Assembly: GCF_016808335.1 (NCBI RefSeq)
Contig: NC_053153.1
Location: 32,823,594-32,887,593, forward strand
Direction: 5' to 3'
Source: Panicum virgatum
Lineage: Eukaryota; Streptophyta; Magnoliopsida; Poales; Poaceae
DNA length: 64,000 nt
Under the pieces are notes generated by a model. That model was not told the origin of the DNA, ran no database searches, and saw only the letters and a program-made list of their open reading frames with translations. Every line of letters starts with the position of its first letter. Positions within the stretch are counted from its first letter, which is position 1. Made by a program: the position numbers and the translations under genes. Positions 33,148 to 44,413 of this stretch are shown in pieces.

Positions 33148-35005
33148 TTTTTAGAAGAAAGGTTTCCCCACTTTATTCCAAGGAACAAAGCACACAAAGT
33201 GTTTTAGCATTTACAAGTTCAAGGCTTTAGCGTATTCTAAGCGCGCCCGCTACAAGCAGGTAACGAGGACTCAAGATCATACTTTCCAGAAAAAGGAGAA
33301 AACTCAAACATGGCGCTGGAGACTGCTCTCTACACTCCCAACTCTAATGATGTTGGAACCGGTGTTGATGTAGTTCTAGTAATCCGCCCGTCCCCCAAGT
33401 TTCCTCCAATCAGCATCATAGGTTGCAAACTCTTCTTTGTTATCATGTGATCGCCCAAGTGTACTTCTCCTCATTTTCCACCTTGCACAGTGGCCGCTAG
33501 TTCCGCAATGCTTGTACCATCTTGTGCAGAATCATTCACTCGTCCCTCCAACTTCTTCCCAGAAAGCAAAGTTCATTTCTTAGTTTCCATAAACTCCATA
33601 ACAAAGCAATACACAGCGTTTAAAACACTATACATTTTTCATATTGCTCACCCACTAATGGGCTACATACTCAAAATCAAAACCGATTTGTATTCCAAAA
33701 ATATCCGACATATTTTTCCAAAGCACATTAGCAACACAACAATAAAAAAAAGATGACGCATTGTTTCAGTTTCAAAACAAAACAGGCAAGAGAGGTCCTC
33801 TAGGTCTTTCCTCTTGGCTAGATTAGATCTCATTAGAGTTTTGTTATTGGAGATCAGCAAAAGGAAGTTCTGTATCCTAGCCTCACCTGCAGATTCCAGA
33901 CTACTGGAGTATAGACAGGTTGAATACCCCTAAAGTTCACTGTATTGTGCATAGACTGAATCGAGAACTTGCTACTGGAAAGTGGCATTAAATGCCCAGA
34001 TAATAGCATCACAATCATCTATATATGATATAGATTCAGCAATTGTAACAAAATCCCGCTAGTCTTGCATAAGAGTTTTATTAACTCCTCTCTTAAAGGA
34101 GATTTTTAGCTCTTTCCCATCCAAGAGGTCAGCCACACAAAGGTTTTTCTGATTAGAAATGATATAAAGGCCCCAGAACTGAGTGGCAAGACTACAATTT
34201 CCGATCCACCAGTCTTCCCAAAACCTCACGGGCCGATTTACATCACCTATTTTCCATCTCACGCCCATCTTAGCTGCTTTGCAAGCCAACAACACCCCTG
34301 TCCAAAAAGGGGAGGCACCAATCTCAGGGCAGCAGAAAATATTTGGGTCATTGTTGTATTTGTAATCAACAATTTTTTTCAATATCATATTATCACTCAA
34401 ATGATATTTGTTGATCCTCTCGCAAAAAAAAGAGATTTGTTGATCCACGAGGCTAGTAAGCACAAATACATATTACTAATATCAAGAATGCCCCACCCCA
34501 TGGTCTTTTTTTAGCCAAACTTTGCCAATTTGACAGGTGATATTTGTTCTTGCCATCAGCATCATGCCAAAAAAAATTGGCCATTTGAGAGTTTAGCCCA
34601 TTTAGGAAACTTAATCACTGAAAGCAAGTATATAGGTATACTATCCAAACATGATTTAAGTAAGGTCAGTTTCCCGGCAATAGAGAGTAGTCTCCCTTTC
34701 CTCAAGTAGTCTCCATTTCTATTACCTCTAGTGTTGAGAACTTCCTCAAGAAAGCTCCAGTTCACCCTATCATAGGTTTTTTCATAGTCAATTTTCAAAA
34801 TAATGCCTAGTTCACCCTTTTTGGCAATCTCGTGAATTATTTCATGAGCAGCCACAACACTTTCCAAGATATATCTACCTTAAATGAAGGCAGATTGATT
34901 GTAGGTAATTAATCTATCACCAATTCTCACTAATCTATTATTCAAAACTTTGCTAAAGATCTTAAAACTACAATTAATAAGAGCAATAGGTCTTATTACC
35001 TACTT
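33148..35005 (-). mobile_element. Second LINE, minus strand, RT fragment with internal deletion
   Basis: Read right to left: IALINCSFKIFSKVLNNRLV (around 34960), SAFI, GRYILESVVAAHEIIHE, then LKIDYEKTYDRVNWSFLEEV (34867 down), then abruptly GRLLSIAGKLTLLKSCLDSI. The middle of the RT, including the YADD box, is deleted. Further left come FWTGVLLACKAAKMGVRWKI with VRFWEDWWIG (34059-34463) and the zf-RVT remnant LAKRKDLEDLSCLFCFETET (33663-33860). A pyrimidine-rich start (ttttttagaagaaagg, 33148) is the complement of a 3' end. Truncated at the 5' side near 35005. Confidence 0.8.
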
Positions 35006-35128
35006 TATAAATTTAGAAACCAATCGGCTACGTTACAAGCATTCATCCATGAATTTAGCTTCTTGGACTAGAGTTTCATGTCCCAGCCCAGCATGGTTCC
35101 ATGATGGAGGAACTGGTACATGCGCAAG

Positions 35129-35208
35129 TCAGCCAAAAGGGTTTTCTAGGACTCAAAAGACATCAACATCAGCCAAAAGGGTTTTCTAGGACTCGAAAGA
35201 CATCAACA
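35129..35208. repeat. Tandem duplication, 40-bp unit x2
   Basis: tcagccaaaagggttttcta and the following 20 bases occur at 35129 and 35169 with one difference (actcaaaag/actcgaaag). It immediately precedes the plant-mobile-domain remnant. Confidence 0.9.
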
Positions 35209-35552
35209 TGGCCATAACTCTTTCTCTAGCTGCTATGGGAAAAAAGAGAACATCCTCATAGCCGCTTCTCACTTTTGGTCCGACGCACTCAACGCCATCC
35301 CGTTTGGAAATAGACCGATGACCCCTACACCCCTTGACGTACTCATGCTTACTAGCCTCAACATATCGGCTAATGACAGAACATTTGACCTGGTCACCAA
35401 GATGGCCCACAGGCTGATAACCAAGAATGTTGGAGGCTAGAAGGGGCACATAGCTGAACATGCTAGAACAGGAACCATTGTTGATACAGAGCACACAGCT
35501 TTTCTAAATATGTGGCTAGAAAAATCATTGTCTGTGGATCAACTTGTGGACC
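35195..35552 (+). pseudogene. Plant mobile domain (PMD) protein remnant
   Basis: The plus strand reads FWSDALNAIPFGNRPMTPTP, LDVLMLTSLNIS, HRLITKNVGG (TAG) KGHIAEH and EHTAFLNMWLEK; after a one-base shift KIIVCGSTCGP continues to the exact start of the LTR at 35553. This is the wording of the plant mobile domain family (aminotransferase-like/MAIN-type proteins and related transposon-derived proteins). It has at least one stop and one shift and is cut at the right by the LTR. Whether it came from a host gene or from a PMD-carrying transposon cannot be decided from the fragment. Confidence 0.7.
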
Positions 35553-37087
35553 TGAAGCGCATCTAGGCCGATAGATGCTAATGGTAAGTTTCGGTGACTA
35601 ATGACAACCGTATGCGACTAACGTGTTTTAAAGGAAAAATCAATGACTGGATTAGTCTCATATGAAATATGAAAGGAGACCCCTCAATTCGAAACAATCA
35701 TGTGTGCCAAGGACTCAATTTGAAAGATTAAGGACCTTTCTAGTCTCAAGTGTCACAAGGAGATGAAGGACACTTGATTTAGCTAGATTTTATAGTTTCT
35801 AGTTCTTGACTGTACTATTAAGAGGGGTTCGTGAGTTAGTAGCTTGACCAAAATTGAGTTGGCCTTAGAAATCTTGCACACTCACTCAAAAACAGCCCAA
35901 GATGGTCAATAGAAATCAACAAAAACACTTGGAAGAAGAAACAATCGAAGTTACATTCAAATCCAAGTCAATTCAGCTGAAAACAAAGAAAAACAGCAGC
36001 ACCGGTTGAACCGATGCTTGGCGGAAGGACCGATGCCCTGTCGGTCTATCTTCTCTGGAAGCAGGCAGGAATCAAGTCAAAAACTCTATAGCACCGGTTG
36101 AACCGATGGTCAAAAAAATAAGCACCGGTGCAATGGAAGTATTTTGTTCCAGAGAGTATGTTTTGGTGGACCTCAACTCCCCTTCAGCACCGGTTGAACC
36201 GACGCTTCAGAATCAAGCACCGCTGCATTGGATGTATTATGTTCCAGAACACTTGTTTAAGTTGATCAGTGAACCTCTTGCACCGGTTGAACCGATGCCC
36301 CTACGGAGCATGCACCGGTGCAATGACGCAAGCCTGGATACTGTGTCAGAACCCCAACGGCTACTAATTGGACACAGAGAGACCGGTTGAACCGATGTTT
36401 TCACTTTCTATCCCGTCGGTTCTTCCGGTGGTCACGGTTTTTCTGCAGTGGACTTCCAACGGCTATGTAACTCTTTCCACTCTATATAAGGGCACCCCCT
36501 GACTCATTTCAGTTGCCTTTTGACACCTTGAATACTTGAGGCCACCCTTGAGAAGAAGAGAAAGTGCTTTGAGCAAAAGAGAGAAGATCTAGTACATTGT
36601 TTGTTATTCAACTTTGAAGAATTCATCCTTTGCAAGTGTAGCAAGTGTGCTTGAGCTAGGGCCAACTGAGTATAGGTCAAGTGAAGGCTTAGGAGCTTGT
36701 TACTCTTGGTGTTTGACGGCACCTAGCCGGTCTTGGTGATCGGGAGGTTCTTGGTGAGCTCTTGGAGTTTGTGGGAGCCCCAAGACAAGAAGATTGTACA
36801 CGGTGTGAAGCTCGCCGTTCCGGAGATGGAGAAGGAGCATTCTTAGTGATCATTTGCTCCTTGGTGAAGCAAGGGAACTATACCCTTGTGTGGGTGCTCC
36901 AAGGTGGATTAGGGGGAGCGTCAACTCCTCGACACCACGGGAAAAAATCCGGTTGTCTTGTGTCCCTTACTTCTATTTCAAGCAATTAAATCATTTTGTT
37001 GTTATTCTTGCTTTTGATTGCTTGTAGTTTGACTAGGACAACTTGCATGGTAGTGTGATCTTTTGCTTAGGTTTTGATCTTGCTAGT
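35553..37087 (+). repeat. Sirevirus-type LTR fragment with CCGG motif array
   Basis: Starts tgaagcgcatctaggcc and continues gtttcggtgactaatgacaa, matching in order the LTR of the 51097-64000 element (reverse complement of 52783 downward). It shares caccacgggaaaaaatccgg and the following phrase near 36940. It carries an array of caccggttgaaccgatg-type motifs (35998-36433) and a TATA box (tctatataag, 36481-36490). The final part of the LTR is missing: at about 37087 it joins an unrelated Copia fragment. No polypurine tract or internal region is present on the left. Confidence 0.8.
36482..36489 (+). promoter_or_regulatory. TATA box of the LTR fragment
   Basis: ctatataa, about 50 bp after the last motif of the CCGG array, followed by aagggcacccc. 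Same arrangement as in the two LTRs of the 51097-64000 element. Confidence 0.6.
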
Positions 37088-39652
37088 GTACCCGAAGACC
37101 CGAAGGTGGTCGTAGCGAGGAGGGGTACCGAAGAGAGCGTGGTGTGGAGTGGGAGCAGGAGAAGAAGTGGACGGAAGGTGGTTAAGCAAGTAGGTGGCGG
37201 TGTGAAGGCTCTCGGCCCAGAAGCGCGGGGGCAGAAAAGCCTGGATCAGAAGGGTGCGTACGACGTCGTTCGTCGTGCGAATCATCCGCTCAGCCTTGCC
37301 GTTCTGAGGAGAGGTATACGGTCAAAACATACGCAGCTGAACACCCCGAGAGAGGAAGAAAAAACGGGAGGTGGAGTTGTCGAACTCACACCCGTTGTCA
37401 CACTGGACGGCCTTAATGGTGAGGCTGAACTGAGTGGACACCCAGGCAAAGAAGTGAAGGAGGGTGGGGAAGGTCTCAGACTTGACGCGCAAAGGAAAAG
37501 TCTAAGAGTAGTGTGAGAAATCATCGACCACCACCAGATAATATTTGTAGCCAGAGAGACTGAGAACAAGAGAGGTCCACAGGTCACAGTGAATAAGGTC
37601 AAAGGCATGCGTCGCATGTGAAGAAGAGGAATAAAAAGGAAGACGAACATGACGATCAAGCTGGCACACATGGCAGAGGTGCTCAGCAAGAGCCTTAGTA
37701 CCAGGAACATCAGTACTATGGCTGAGCTGAGCCAGAACGTCGCGGGCGGGGTGACCAAGACGGCGGTGCCAGGTGGTAGAAGACGGTGTCGCGGCAAAGG
37801 CGGCAGACGAAGAAGAAGGCGAGAGTAGTGCAGCGGAAGACGGAAGGCGAAGGGTATAAAGGGGCCCCGTGCTGTCACACCGGAGGAGCGGACGCCGGGA
37901 GGCCGAATCCTTTACAGTGAGGCCAGAAGAGTCAAACTCGATGGAACAAGAGTTGTCAGCAGTAAACTGACGAATAGAAAGAAGGTTATGAACCATCCGA
38001 GGAGCAACAAGGACATTGGGAAGACGAAAAGAACCAGGAGCAGAACCCACGGCGGTGACAGGAAGGCAAGACCCATCACCAACCATGATGGAAGAAGGAC
38101 AAGAGGAGTGTGGGGGTCGGACAGAAGAGAGGATACCGGCATCAGGGGTGGTGTGGAAGGAGGCACCCGAGTCAGCAATCCACTCAGTGCTGACCGGCGG
38201 CGTCCGCCCCATGGCGCTGAAGGACTGCGCCAGTGCGGCCTGGTCCCACCCTCCAGGCCAAGTCGGCTGCTGGCTGAGCTGAGCAGGCGGGGTCCAGAAC
38301 GGCGCGAACAGGGGAGCAGCACCAGTGAACATGGCCGCCGGCTGGAGCTGAGGACGAGCCCCCTCCCCCCACCCTGAAACGGCCACATCGGGATGCGCCC
38401 TGACCATGGGGCGCTGAAGGATGGCCAGGGCGTACCTCTAAGGGAAGAAGCAGGAGTGGGAGCCGGAGTCGGGGTCGAAGTGCCCCGACGGCCTCCACCA
38501 GTACCACCAGAAGGAGCACCGCCAGCACCACCACCACGTCCGCCCCGACGACGACACCCGCGACCGCCCCCACTCCCGGTCTGGCCGGTGAGAGGAGCAC
38601 CAAGGAGGGGGTCGGTCCGAGGTCCAGATCCAGAGGGCGGAGCCTGGTGGGAGGACAGAGCGCCGTGCTCAGTGAATGGAACGACAAGCTAAAGATGCTC
38701 CCAAGCGAAGGCAATCGCACGGATGCGATCCTGAGCCGCCGAAGCCTCGGACATGGCGGCGAGGAGGGCCACGGCGAGTGCAACTTCGGCCAGAGCAGCT
38801 CGGGCAACGGTCGGCGGCCCGCGAAAGGCAGCGGAAGCGAACAGTGCATCCACGGGGGGCAAGCCGAGCGCAGGCCATGGAGGAGTAGCATCAGCGGCGG
38901 CGCCCCCGGCCGGAGCGGGCTCGAGGATGGCCAGGGAGCGGTCGGAGCACACCAGGCCGAGACGGCCGCGACGCGCGCGTCGGCCGCAGTGCCCGCGGCA
39001 TGCACAGGCGGGGCGGCGGCGAGCAGAGGAGCGGCGTCCGGGGGCCACGCCCGCGCCGCGCTTGCAGGAGGCAGGCCGGCGGCGCCCGCGGCCAGGGGAG
39101 GAGAGGGCCCGGCGGCCAGGGCCGCGAGGTGGGCCGCGGCGTCCGCGGCGGCGGTGCCCGCGGCGCCAGCGGCGCGCGCGGCGGCCACGGCGGCAGGGGC
39201 GGCGGCGGCTCCTATGCCCGCGCCGGCAGCGCCCAGGGCGAGGTGATCGGCGGCCGGATCCGTCGCGGCGGCCCGGCGCCAAGGGGAGCGATGGCGGCAA
39301 GGGCGGTGGCTGCGGCGACGGGCGCCCAAGGCACGGCGGGCCATGGCGCCAGCGGCCAGCGCAGAGGAGGCGCTGCCGGGAGCAGAGGAGCCGCGAGCGG
39401 TGGTTTCCGCAGCCCCCGCGGCAGCGGCGCCCTCAGCGGCGACCGACGCCAGCTCGAGGACAGCCAGGCCGGCGGCCGGGGCGCGCCAGGGGCCGGCGGC
39501 CGCACCAGCCCAGGCGGAGGCGGGCGGCGCCAGATCCAGCGCAAAGGAGGCGGGCGGCGCCGGATTCAGAGCGGAGGAGGAGAAGGGGTGGGGCAGCGCC
39601 GGCGGCGGCTGCTAGAGGGAGGGAGGGAGAGGAAGAAGAAGGCTAGATACCA
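37088..39652 (-). pseudogene. Copia gag-protease-integrase, 5' half of an element
   Basis: Read right to left from a primer-binding-site-like TGGTATCTAGCC (39641-39652). A long GC-rich gag region (38690-39600; Ala/Arg/Pro-rich in every frame, with MSEASAAQDRIRAIAF on one) ends in a Gly-rich tail near 38500. Then come the protease (WIADSGASFHTTPDAG, near 38220), VHNLLSIRQF, the zinc-binding WHRRLGHPA ... CHVCQLDRH, the integrase core (IHCDLWTS; later QNGKAERMIRTTN near 37290) and YDHLRVFGY (37090-37110), where it is cut by the LTR fragment. Several shifts and stops break it. RT and RNase H are missing. Confidence 0.8.
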
Positions 39653-39765
39653 TGCTAGAGGAAATGACTCAATGTATTCCTCCAAACCATAGAAGGGTGG
39701 GATATATATAGTTCCTATACATGTGCCTCAATACATGGGCTCAATATACATCAACAAGAATTACA
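39653..39765 (-). repeat. Short Copia LTR (113 bp)
   Basis: Read on the minus strand: starts tgtaattcttg, includes a TATA box (ctatatatatccc), ends ctctagca, immediately followed by tggtatctagcc, a tRNA-Met-type primer binding site. These features define a 5' LTR of only about 113 bp. The outer boundary is inferred from TG...CA rules, since no second copy is present to compare. Confidence 0.6.
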
Positions 39766-40664
39766 AACTGCAGCTATGCGTGTTGCAGATTATCAAAACA
39801 TCTTTGCATGTATTTATATACATATTAAGACATTTACCAGCAGGCAACTGTTGTACTTGGGAGACAATAACAGAACTCCTTTTGAGACTCTGGCACGTGG
39901 CTCCATGCGGCGGCAATTTCATACTAACACCCTTAATCTGCAAGACATGGAGAATCATGTGTTGTTATCAGAAAGTAGAGTTCTCTAAAGTATCACTTGA
40001 GAATGTGAAAATTATAAATAATATGAGCATGTCTGTTTTTTTTAACTAGCAAATAAGCACTTTGTCACTTTTCAGAATATGTGGTGCAAGTTGAACAGGT
40101 CAACCAACATCTAGTACCTATAACATGCAAATTAGCCAAGATATAAGCTGAGTAAAAACAGGAAAAATTTCAGGCAAGCCTGCAGAGTTGAAGACCTCAT
40201 GAATATACAGGCACACAGCTAGCAAGTTGGTACTCTCTTCTGTCACTATTCTGCAAAGATAATAATGAATTGGACTGTGAGAAGATGTCACCCTGGGCTA
40301 GCTCATGATAAGAATTTACAGGAATCGTACGAACATAAAAGCAGGCAGATAAGTACCAGTTCAGGGTTTTATAATTTTCAAAGGTTATAAGTTGAAAAAA
40401 TACCTTCTAATAAATTGTGCTCCCTTGAGCATCTGTCATGGACATCGCTATCTTCATTAATATGCAAAATCATTATCTCAGTTAAGCTGCAAAAGGACCA
40501 GAAATGCTCTTGAGGTGACACAAATTTTGATCAGCATAAGAAAATCCACTTCTCTGAGTACATTGCCTGGCCAGCTGGTACAATTCGTCAGATGAATGAG
40601 TTGTGGAACACAACAGGCGTAACATATCTCAGACCTAGGCTAGCAGTTTCTAGGCCAAAAAATC
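39766..40664 (-). other. 3' flank of the PPR gene
   Basis: About 0.9 kb of AT-rich sequence downstream of the PPR stop codon. It probably includes the 3' UTR; no other gene or repeat is recognised. Confidence 0.45.
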
Positions 40665-42644
40665 CTACATGATGCCAGTAGCTGAAATGTCAATCATGTT
40701 TGCAGTATGTCTTATTTGTAGCGTGATCTCATGTAAGCAATCATAAATTGCATTAGTGTCAACATGTGATTTATCCTTCACAATAAATTCATGAACTACA
40801 CCATTCAGCTCAATGCAACTACATCCAGGAACCTTCTTCACTCCCAAATGTCTCATCATAGCCCTCACTTTGTCAGCTTTCTTCCTCATGTTTGCCTCCG
40901 CATACATATTAGCCAGCAGCACATAGATTCCACTATCACTTGGATCAAGTTCAACCAATTTCATTGCTGCCTTTTCGCCAAGAGTGATATTACCATGCAT
41001 CCTACAAGCAAAAAATAGAGCGCCCCAAACTACAGCATCAGGATCCATAGGCATGGTGTTTACTAGCTTTTCTGCTTCATTTAAATGCCCTGCTCTGCCT
41101 AACAAATCTATCATGCATGAATAATGTTTCATTTTCCTCTTAAGGTGATATTTTGAGTCCATTAGTGAGAAAAATTCCCGACCTTCTTCAACCAAACCAG
41201 CATGACAACATGCAGAGAGAACCCCAATGAATGTAATCTCATCTGGCTGTAATCCAAGCTCTATCATTCTACGGAAGTGCTCTATAGCCTCATCTGCGTG
41301 TCCATGATTTGCCAGACCACAGATCATCGCTGTCCAAGTGAGAGCATTTTTCTCAGGGACATCTTTGAAAATACATATAGCTTTCTTGATGTTGCCACAT
41401 TTTGCATACATATCAACTAGAGATGTGGCAAGAGCAACACTAAGATAAAGCTGATGTCTGTCGATGTAATGGTGAGCCCACATCCCCATTTCTAATGCTC
41501 CGAGCTGAGAGCAAGCAGATAGGAGATTGACCATTGTAATCTCATCTGGGGCCACCTTTGCTTCCTGCATCTCATGAAATAACGCAATAGCCTCCTTGCC
41601 TTGCTTACTATGTACATAACCGGCCATCAGAGCATTCCATGGGAATGCATCCCTTTCGGGCATCTCATCAAACAGCTTCCGTGCATCCTCTATCGTCCCA
41701 AGCCTTGCATGCCCAACAATCATTGTTGTCCAAGAAACTACAGTTCTGGTATCCATCCTTTCAAACACCGACGTCGCCAGCTCTAAACTGCCGCACTTAA
41801 CATACATATCCATCAATGCATTCATCAGCCTCACAGTGCACCTCACCCCATTAAACTCCACAAACTCATGCAGCCTCTTCCCAAGTTCCAAATCACCCAG
41901 CTGCCCGCAGCCTGATACGGCTCCAATCATCGTGACCTCATCCGGCCTAACTGTTCCTTCCTCCACCATCCTCCAAAATAACTCCAGAGCCTCTCCAGGG
42001 AGACCCCTCCGAACATACCCGCCGATGAGCGTGTTCCACGAGACAACATCCCTCACGGGACTTTCATCGAACAATCTGCGGGCGTTCACCATGGACCCAC
42101 AAACAGACCAATAATGCATAGCGGCGTTCACCACGAAGACGTCCGAGTTGAAGCCGAGCCGGGTAATGTGCGCAAGCACCGCGCCGCCGCTGTAGAAGCG
42201 CTCCCTTAAGCGCGCGCATGCCTTGAGGAGGAAGGGGAAGGTGAGGTGGTCCGGCCGCGCGGAGCCGGAGCGGAGGAGGGCGCGGTAGAGCGGGAGGCAG
42301 TGGCGGTCGAGGAGGTGCGGGTGCGGGCAGAGGGAGAGCGCGCGGAGGGCGGCGTTGTAGGGGGACGCGGTGTCTGGCGGGGAGGTGAGGGATGCGAGGA
42401 GGGAGAGAGCGTGGAGAAGCGGGCGCGGGGAGGCGAGTTCGGTGAGTGCGAAGGCGGATACGAGGCGGGGAGCGAAGGGGGATAGGGAGGAGGGGAGACC
42501 GGACACGAGGAGGTGCGCGTGGAGCGGAAGGAGAAGACGGAGCGGCGGCGGGTTGCCGGCGGTGAGCAGGGCCAACAGGCAGGAAGGCGGAGGCATGTTC
42601 GGTGAGCCGGAGCCAGCAAGGGCTCCGCCGATCAAATTGGTCAC
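40665..42644 (-). CDS. SLO1: PPR protein, E+ class, SLO1-like (mitochondrial RNA editing)
   Basis: A 659-residue, intron-less pentatricopeptide repeat protein of the PLS class. Residues 1-95 are Leu/Pro/Ser-rich, followed by PLS repeats from about 95 to 538 (DVVSWNTLIGGYVRRG near 199, TVVSWTTMIVGHARLG near 301, SLVDMYAKCGNIKKA near 408), an E motif (about 539-610, WGALFFACRMHGN ... LDPSDSGIYVLLANMYAEAN) and an E+ tail (about 611-645); there is no DYW deaminase domain. Such proteins bind specific organelle RNA sites and recruit a deaminase in trans for C-to-U editing. The segments DESPVRD, RPDEVTMIG, RMHGN.LGEKAA and LDPSDSGIYVLL match Arabidopsis SLOW GROWTH 1, a mitochondrial editing factor. 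The alternative start Met17 (42596) is also possible. No disrupting change is visible. Confidence 0.85.
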   Translation of the reverse strand: MTNLIGGALAGSGSPNMPPPSCLLALLTAGNPPPLRLLLPLHAHLLVSGLPSSLSPFAPRLVSAFALTELASPRPLLHALSLLASLTSPPDTASPYNAALRALSLCPHPHLLDRHCLPLYRALLRSGSARPDHLTFPFLLKACARLRERFYSGGAVLAHITRLGFNSDVFVVNAAMHYWSVCGSMVNARRLFDESPVRDVVSWNTLIGGYVRRGLPGEALELFWRMVEEGTVRPDEVTMIGAVSGCGQLGDLELGKRLHEFVEFNGVRCTVRLMNALMDMYVKCGSLELATSVFERMDTRTVVSWTTMIVGHARLGTIEDARKLFDEMPERDAFPWNALMAGYVHSKQGKEAIALFHEMQEAKVAPDEITMVNLLSACSQLGALEMGMWAHHYIDRHQLYLSVALATSLVDMYAKCGNIKKAICIFKDVPEKNALTWTAMICGLANHGHADEAIEHFRRMIELGLQPDEITFIGVLSACCHAGLVEEGREFFSLMDSKYHLKRKMKHYSCMIDLLGRAGHLNEAEKLVNTMPMDPDAVVWGALFFACRMHGNITLGEKAAMKLVELDPSDSGIYVLLANMYAEANMRKKADKVRAMMRHLGVKKVPGCSCIELNGVVHEFIVKDKSHVDTNAIYDCLHEITLQIRHTANMIDISATGIM

Positions 42645-43146
42645 TTTAGTGGCTGTTTGGGAGGAGAAATTTTGATATTTAATACTAGTTTAACGAACTA
42701 AGTTTGCAGATCTCACACGATATAACATTAGTTTTGCAAGTCTTTAGAAATATAACATCCGGACTGCGAATTGTTTTGATTCATGATATTTCCACTATTT
42801 TCATCCTATTTGCAAATTCTTAATCATTTTTAATTTAGCAGCATGCCAACTGTACCCTATCTCGTGCATATCAAAATATGTATCTATACAATAAATGGTA
42901 AAAAACAGACAATTTTATTATGTATCTAGATATAGTGTACATCTAGATGCATAGCCAAATATATATCTACTAGCATAGTGCACATGCGTTGCTACGAGTA
43001 ATATCACCAATGTTATGTTTGTTTACTCCGACGGACTGTGTTGAGATCATACGGGTTATGGATTGTCCAGGATCCGATTAGAATTTCGATTCGGATTCCG
43101 ATTGATTTGTCTGAGTTTCAATTAGGATTTTGATTGGTTTGACTGG
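42645..43146. other. PPR upstream region, nothing further recognised
   Basis: AT-rich sequence upstream of the PPR start; it presumably contains the promoter on the minus strand. Ends where the retroelement duplication starts. Confidence 0.45.
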
Positions 43147-43639
43147 GTTTCTCTTTGTTTTCTAGGTTTGGTAGTTACATTGTGCATATGCATTGTACAT
43201 GTTTGCATTTTACATTGCCTCACTTGCACTAGCATTCTTGTATACATTGCTATGATCTTCTAGTGCCTGCTAGTGTGAGTTGATAAATTTGATCATGCAT
43301 AATTTGCTCCACTGTGTATATGACATCATCTGAGTTAAGCTATTTTGTTTTGAAAATCTGAAAACATGATCACCCTGTCTTGGCTACTAGCATGTTAGGG
43401 CGTGTTGATATGCTTTGCTATTTTATTCATGCTAGTGTAGCTTTTTGTTCAGCAATTCATACTTGAAATGATCTAAATTTGATAAAATTGCTTGAACTGT
43501 TCTTGAAATGGATTGAAAAGATCCAGGTGGGATTGCTTGTCGCACTGATCGAGCTTTCGGGACGGCTCACTTTGCACTTGTGAGAACCCGGGCAAGGCTG
43601 TGCATGACTGAAATGAGTGTCTTAAGCTTTTGATTGTCT
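43147..43639 (+). repeat. Direct repeat, copy 1 (Sirevirus-type 3' non-coding DNA)
   Basis: Starts gtttctctttgttttctagg and runs almost unchanged to gattgtct. The same ~490 bp occur at 44414-44905, after the RNase H stop codon where they belong in the element. Copy 1 lies before the RT-RNase H piece, out of normal order. Confidence 0.9.
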
Positions 43640-44374
43640 CCTCAGCCGACTCCGATCAGCACTTCGACGGCGCTTGATGAGGACTTGGACGGCTAGGCGG
43701 TGGACCAGAAGGAGTACAGGAGCATGATCGGCTCGCTCCTGTGCCTGATGGCGACCCGGCCGGACATTCAGTTCGGGGTCGGCCTCTGTGCGCGGTACCA
43801 GGCTCCTCCGCACACCTCCCACAGGCAGGTGGTGAAACGCATCTTCAGGTATCTGAAATTCACCCCTGAATTTGGTCTTTGGTATTCTGCGGATTCTTCT
43901 CTGATTTTGGTGGGCTTTTCTGATGCCGATTTCGGTGGGTATCGGTTGGATCGCAAGTCGACATCCGGCACTTGTCAATTTCTCGGTACATCTTTGGTGT
44001 CTTGGTCCTCTCGCAAGCAGCCTAGCGTAGCGCTTTCTTCCACAGAAGCAGAGTATGTTGCCGCTGCTAGCTGCTGCTCCCAGTTACTTTGGATGAAACA
44101 GACATTGCAGGATTATGGTTTGAGTTTCGGTAGGGTTCCCATCTTTATAGACAACATGTCAGCCATTAGCATTGCAAAGAACCCTGTCCTACACTCCAGA
44201 ACCAAGCACATAGATATCAGATTCCATTTCCTGCGAGATAATCATGAGAGAGGACACATAGACCTGATCCATGTCCCTTCAGAGAGGCAAACCGCAGATA
44301 TCCTCACCAAACCGCTAGAGCAGGACACTTTTGCTCGCTTGCGAGGGGAGCTTGGGGTTTGTTACCCCTTTTGA
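43640..44374 (+). pseudogene. Sirevirus-type RT end and RNase H (left element)
   Basis: Begins in the linker before the RT tail (PTPISTSTALDED, then an in-frame TAG), followed by an open frame from about 43694: [40 protein letters not shown], then RNase H with [52 protein letters not shown] and ADILTKPLEQDTF, stop at 44374. RNase H removes the RNA from RNA-DNA hybrids. The catalytic Asp/Glu residues (DADF, STEAEY, DNMSA) are present. Everything upstream in pol and gag is missing from this copy. Confidence 0.88.
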
Positions 44375-44413
44375 TCGCTGACTTTTCTTTGGTTAACTTT
44401 ATAGGTTTTATTT

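Noticed and set aside
35998..36433. CRISPR-like array of short repeats
   Set aside because: Repeats are imperfect palindromes of about 16 bp with irregular spacers in a plant LTR; no cas genes and wrong organism.
38184..39646. Ala-rich 297-386-codon open frames on both strands
   Set aside because: Phase-independent Ala/Arg-rich translation of the GC-rich gag region; the real coding phase cannot be chosen with confidence.
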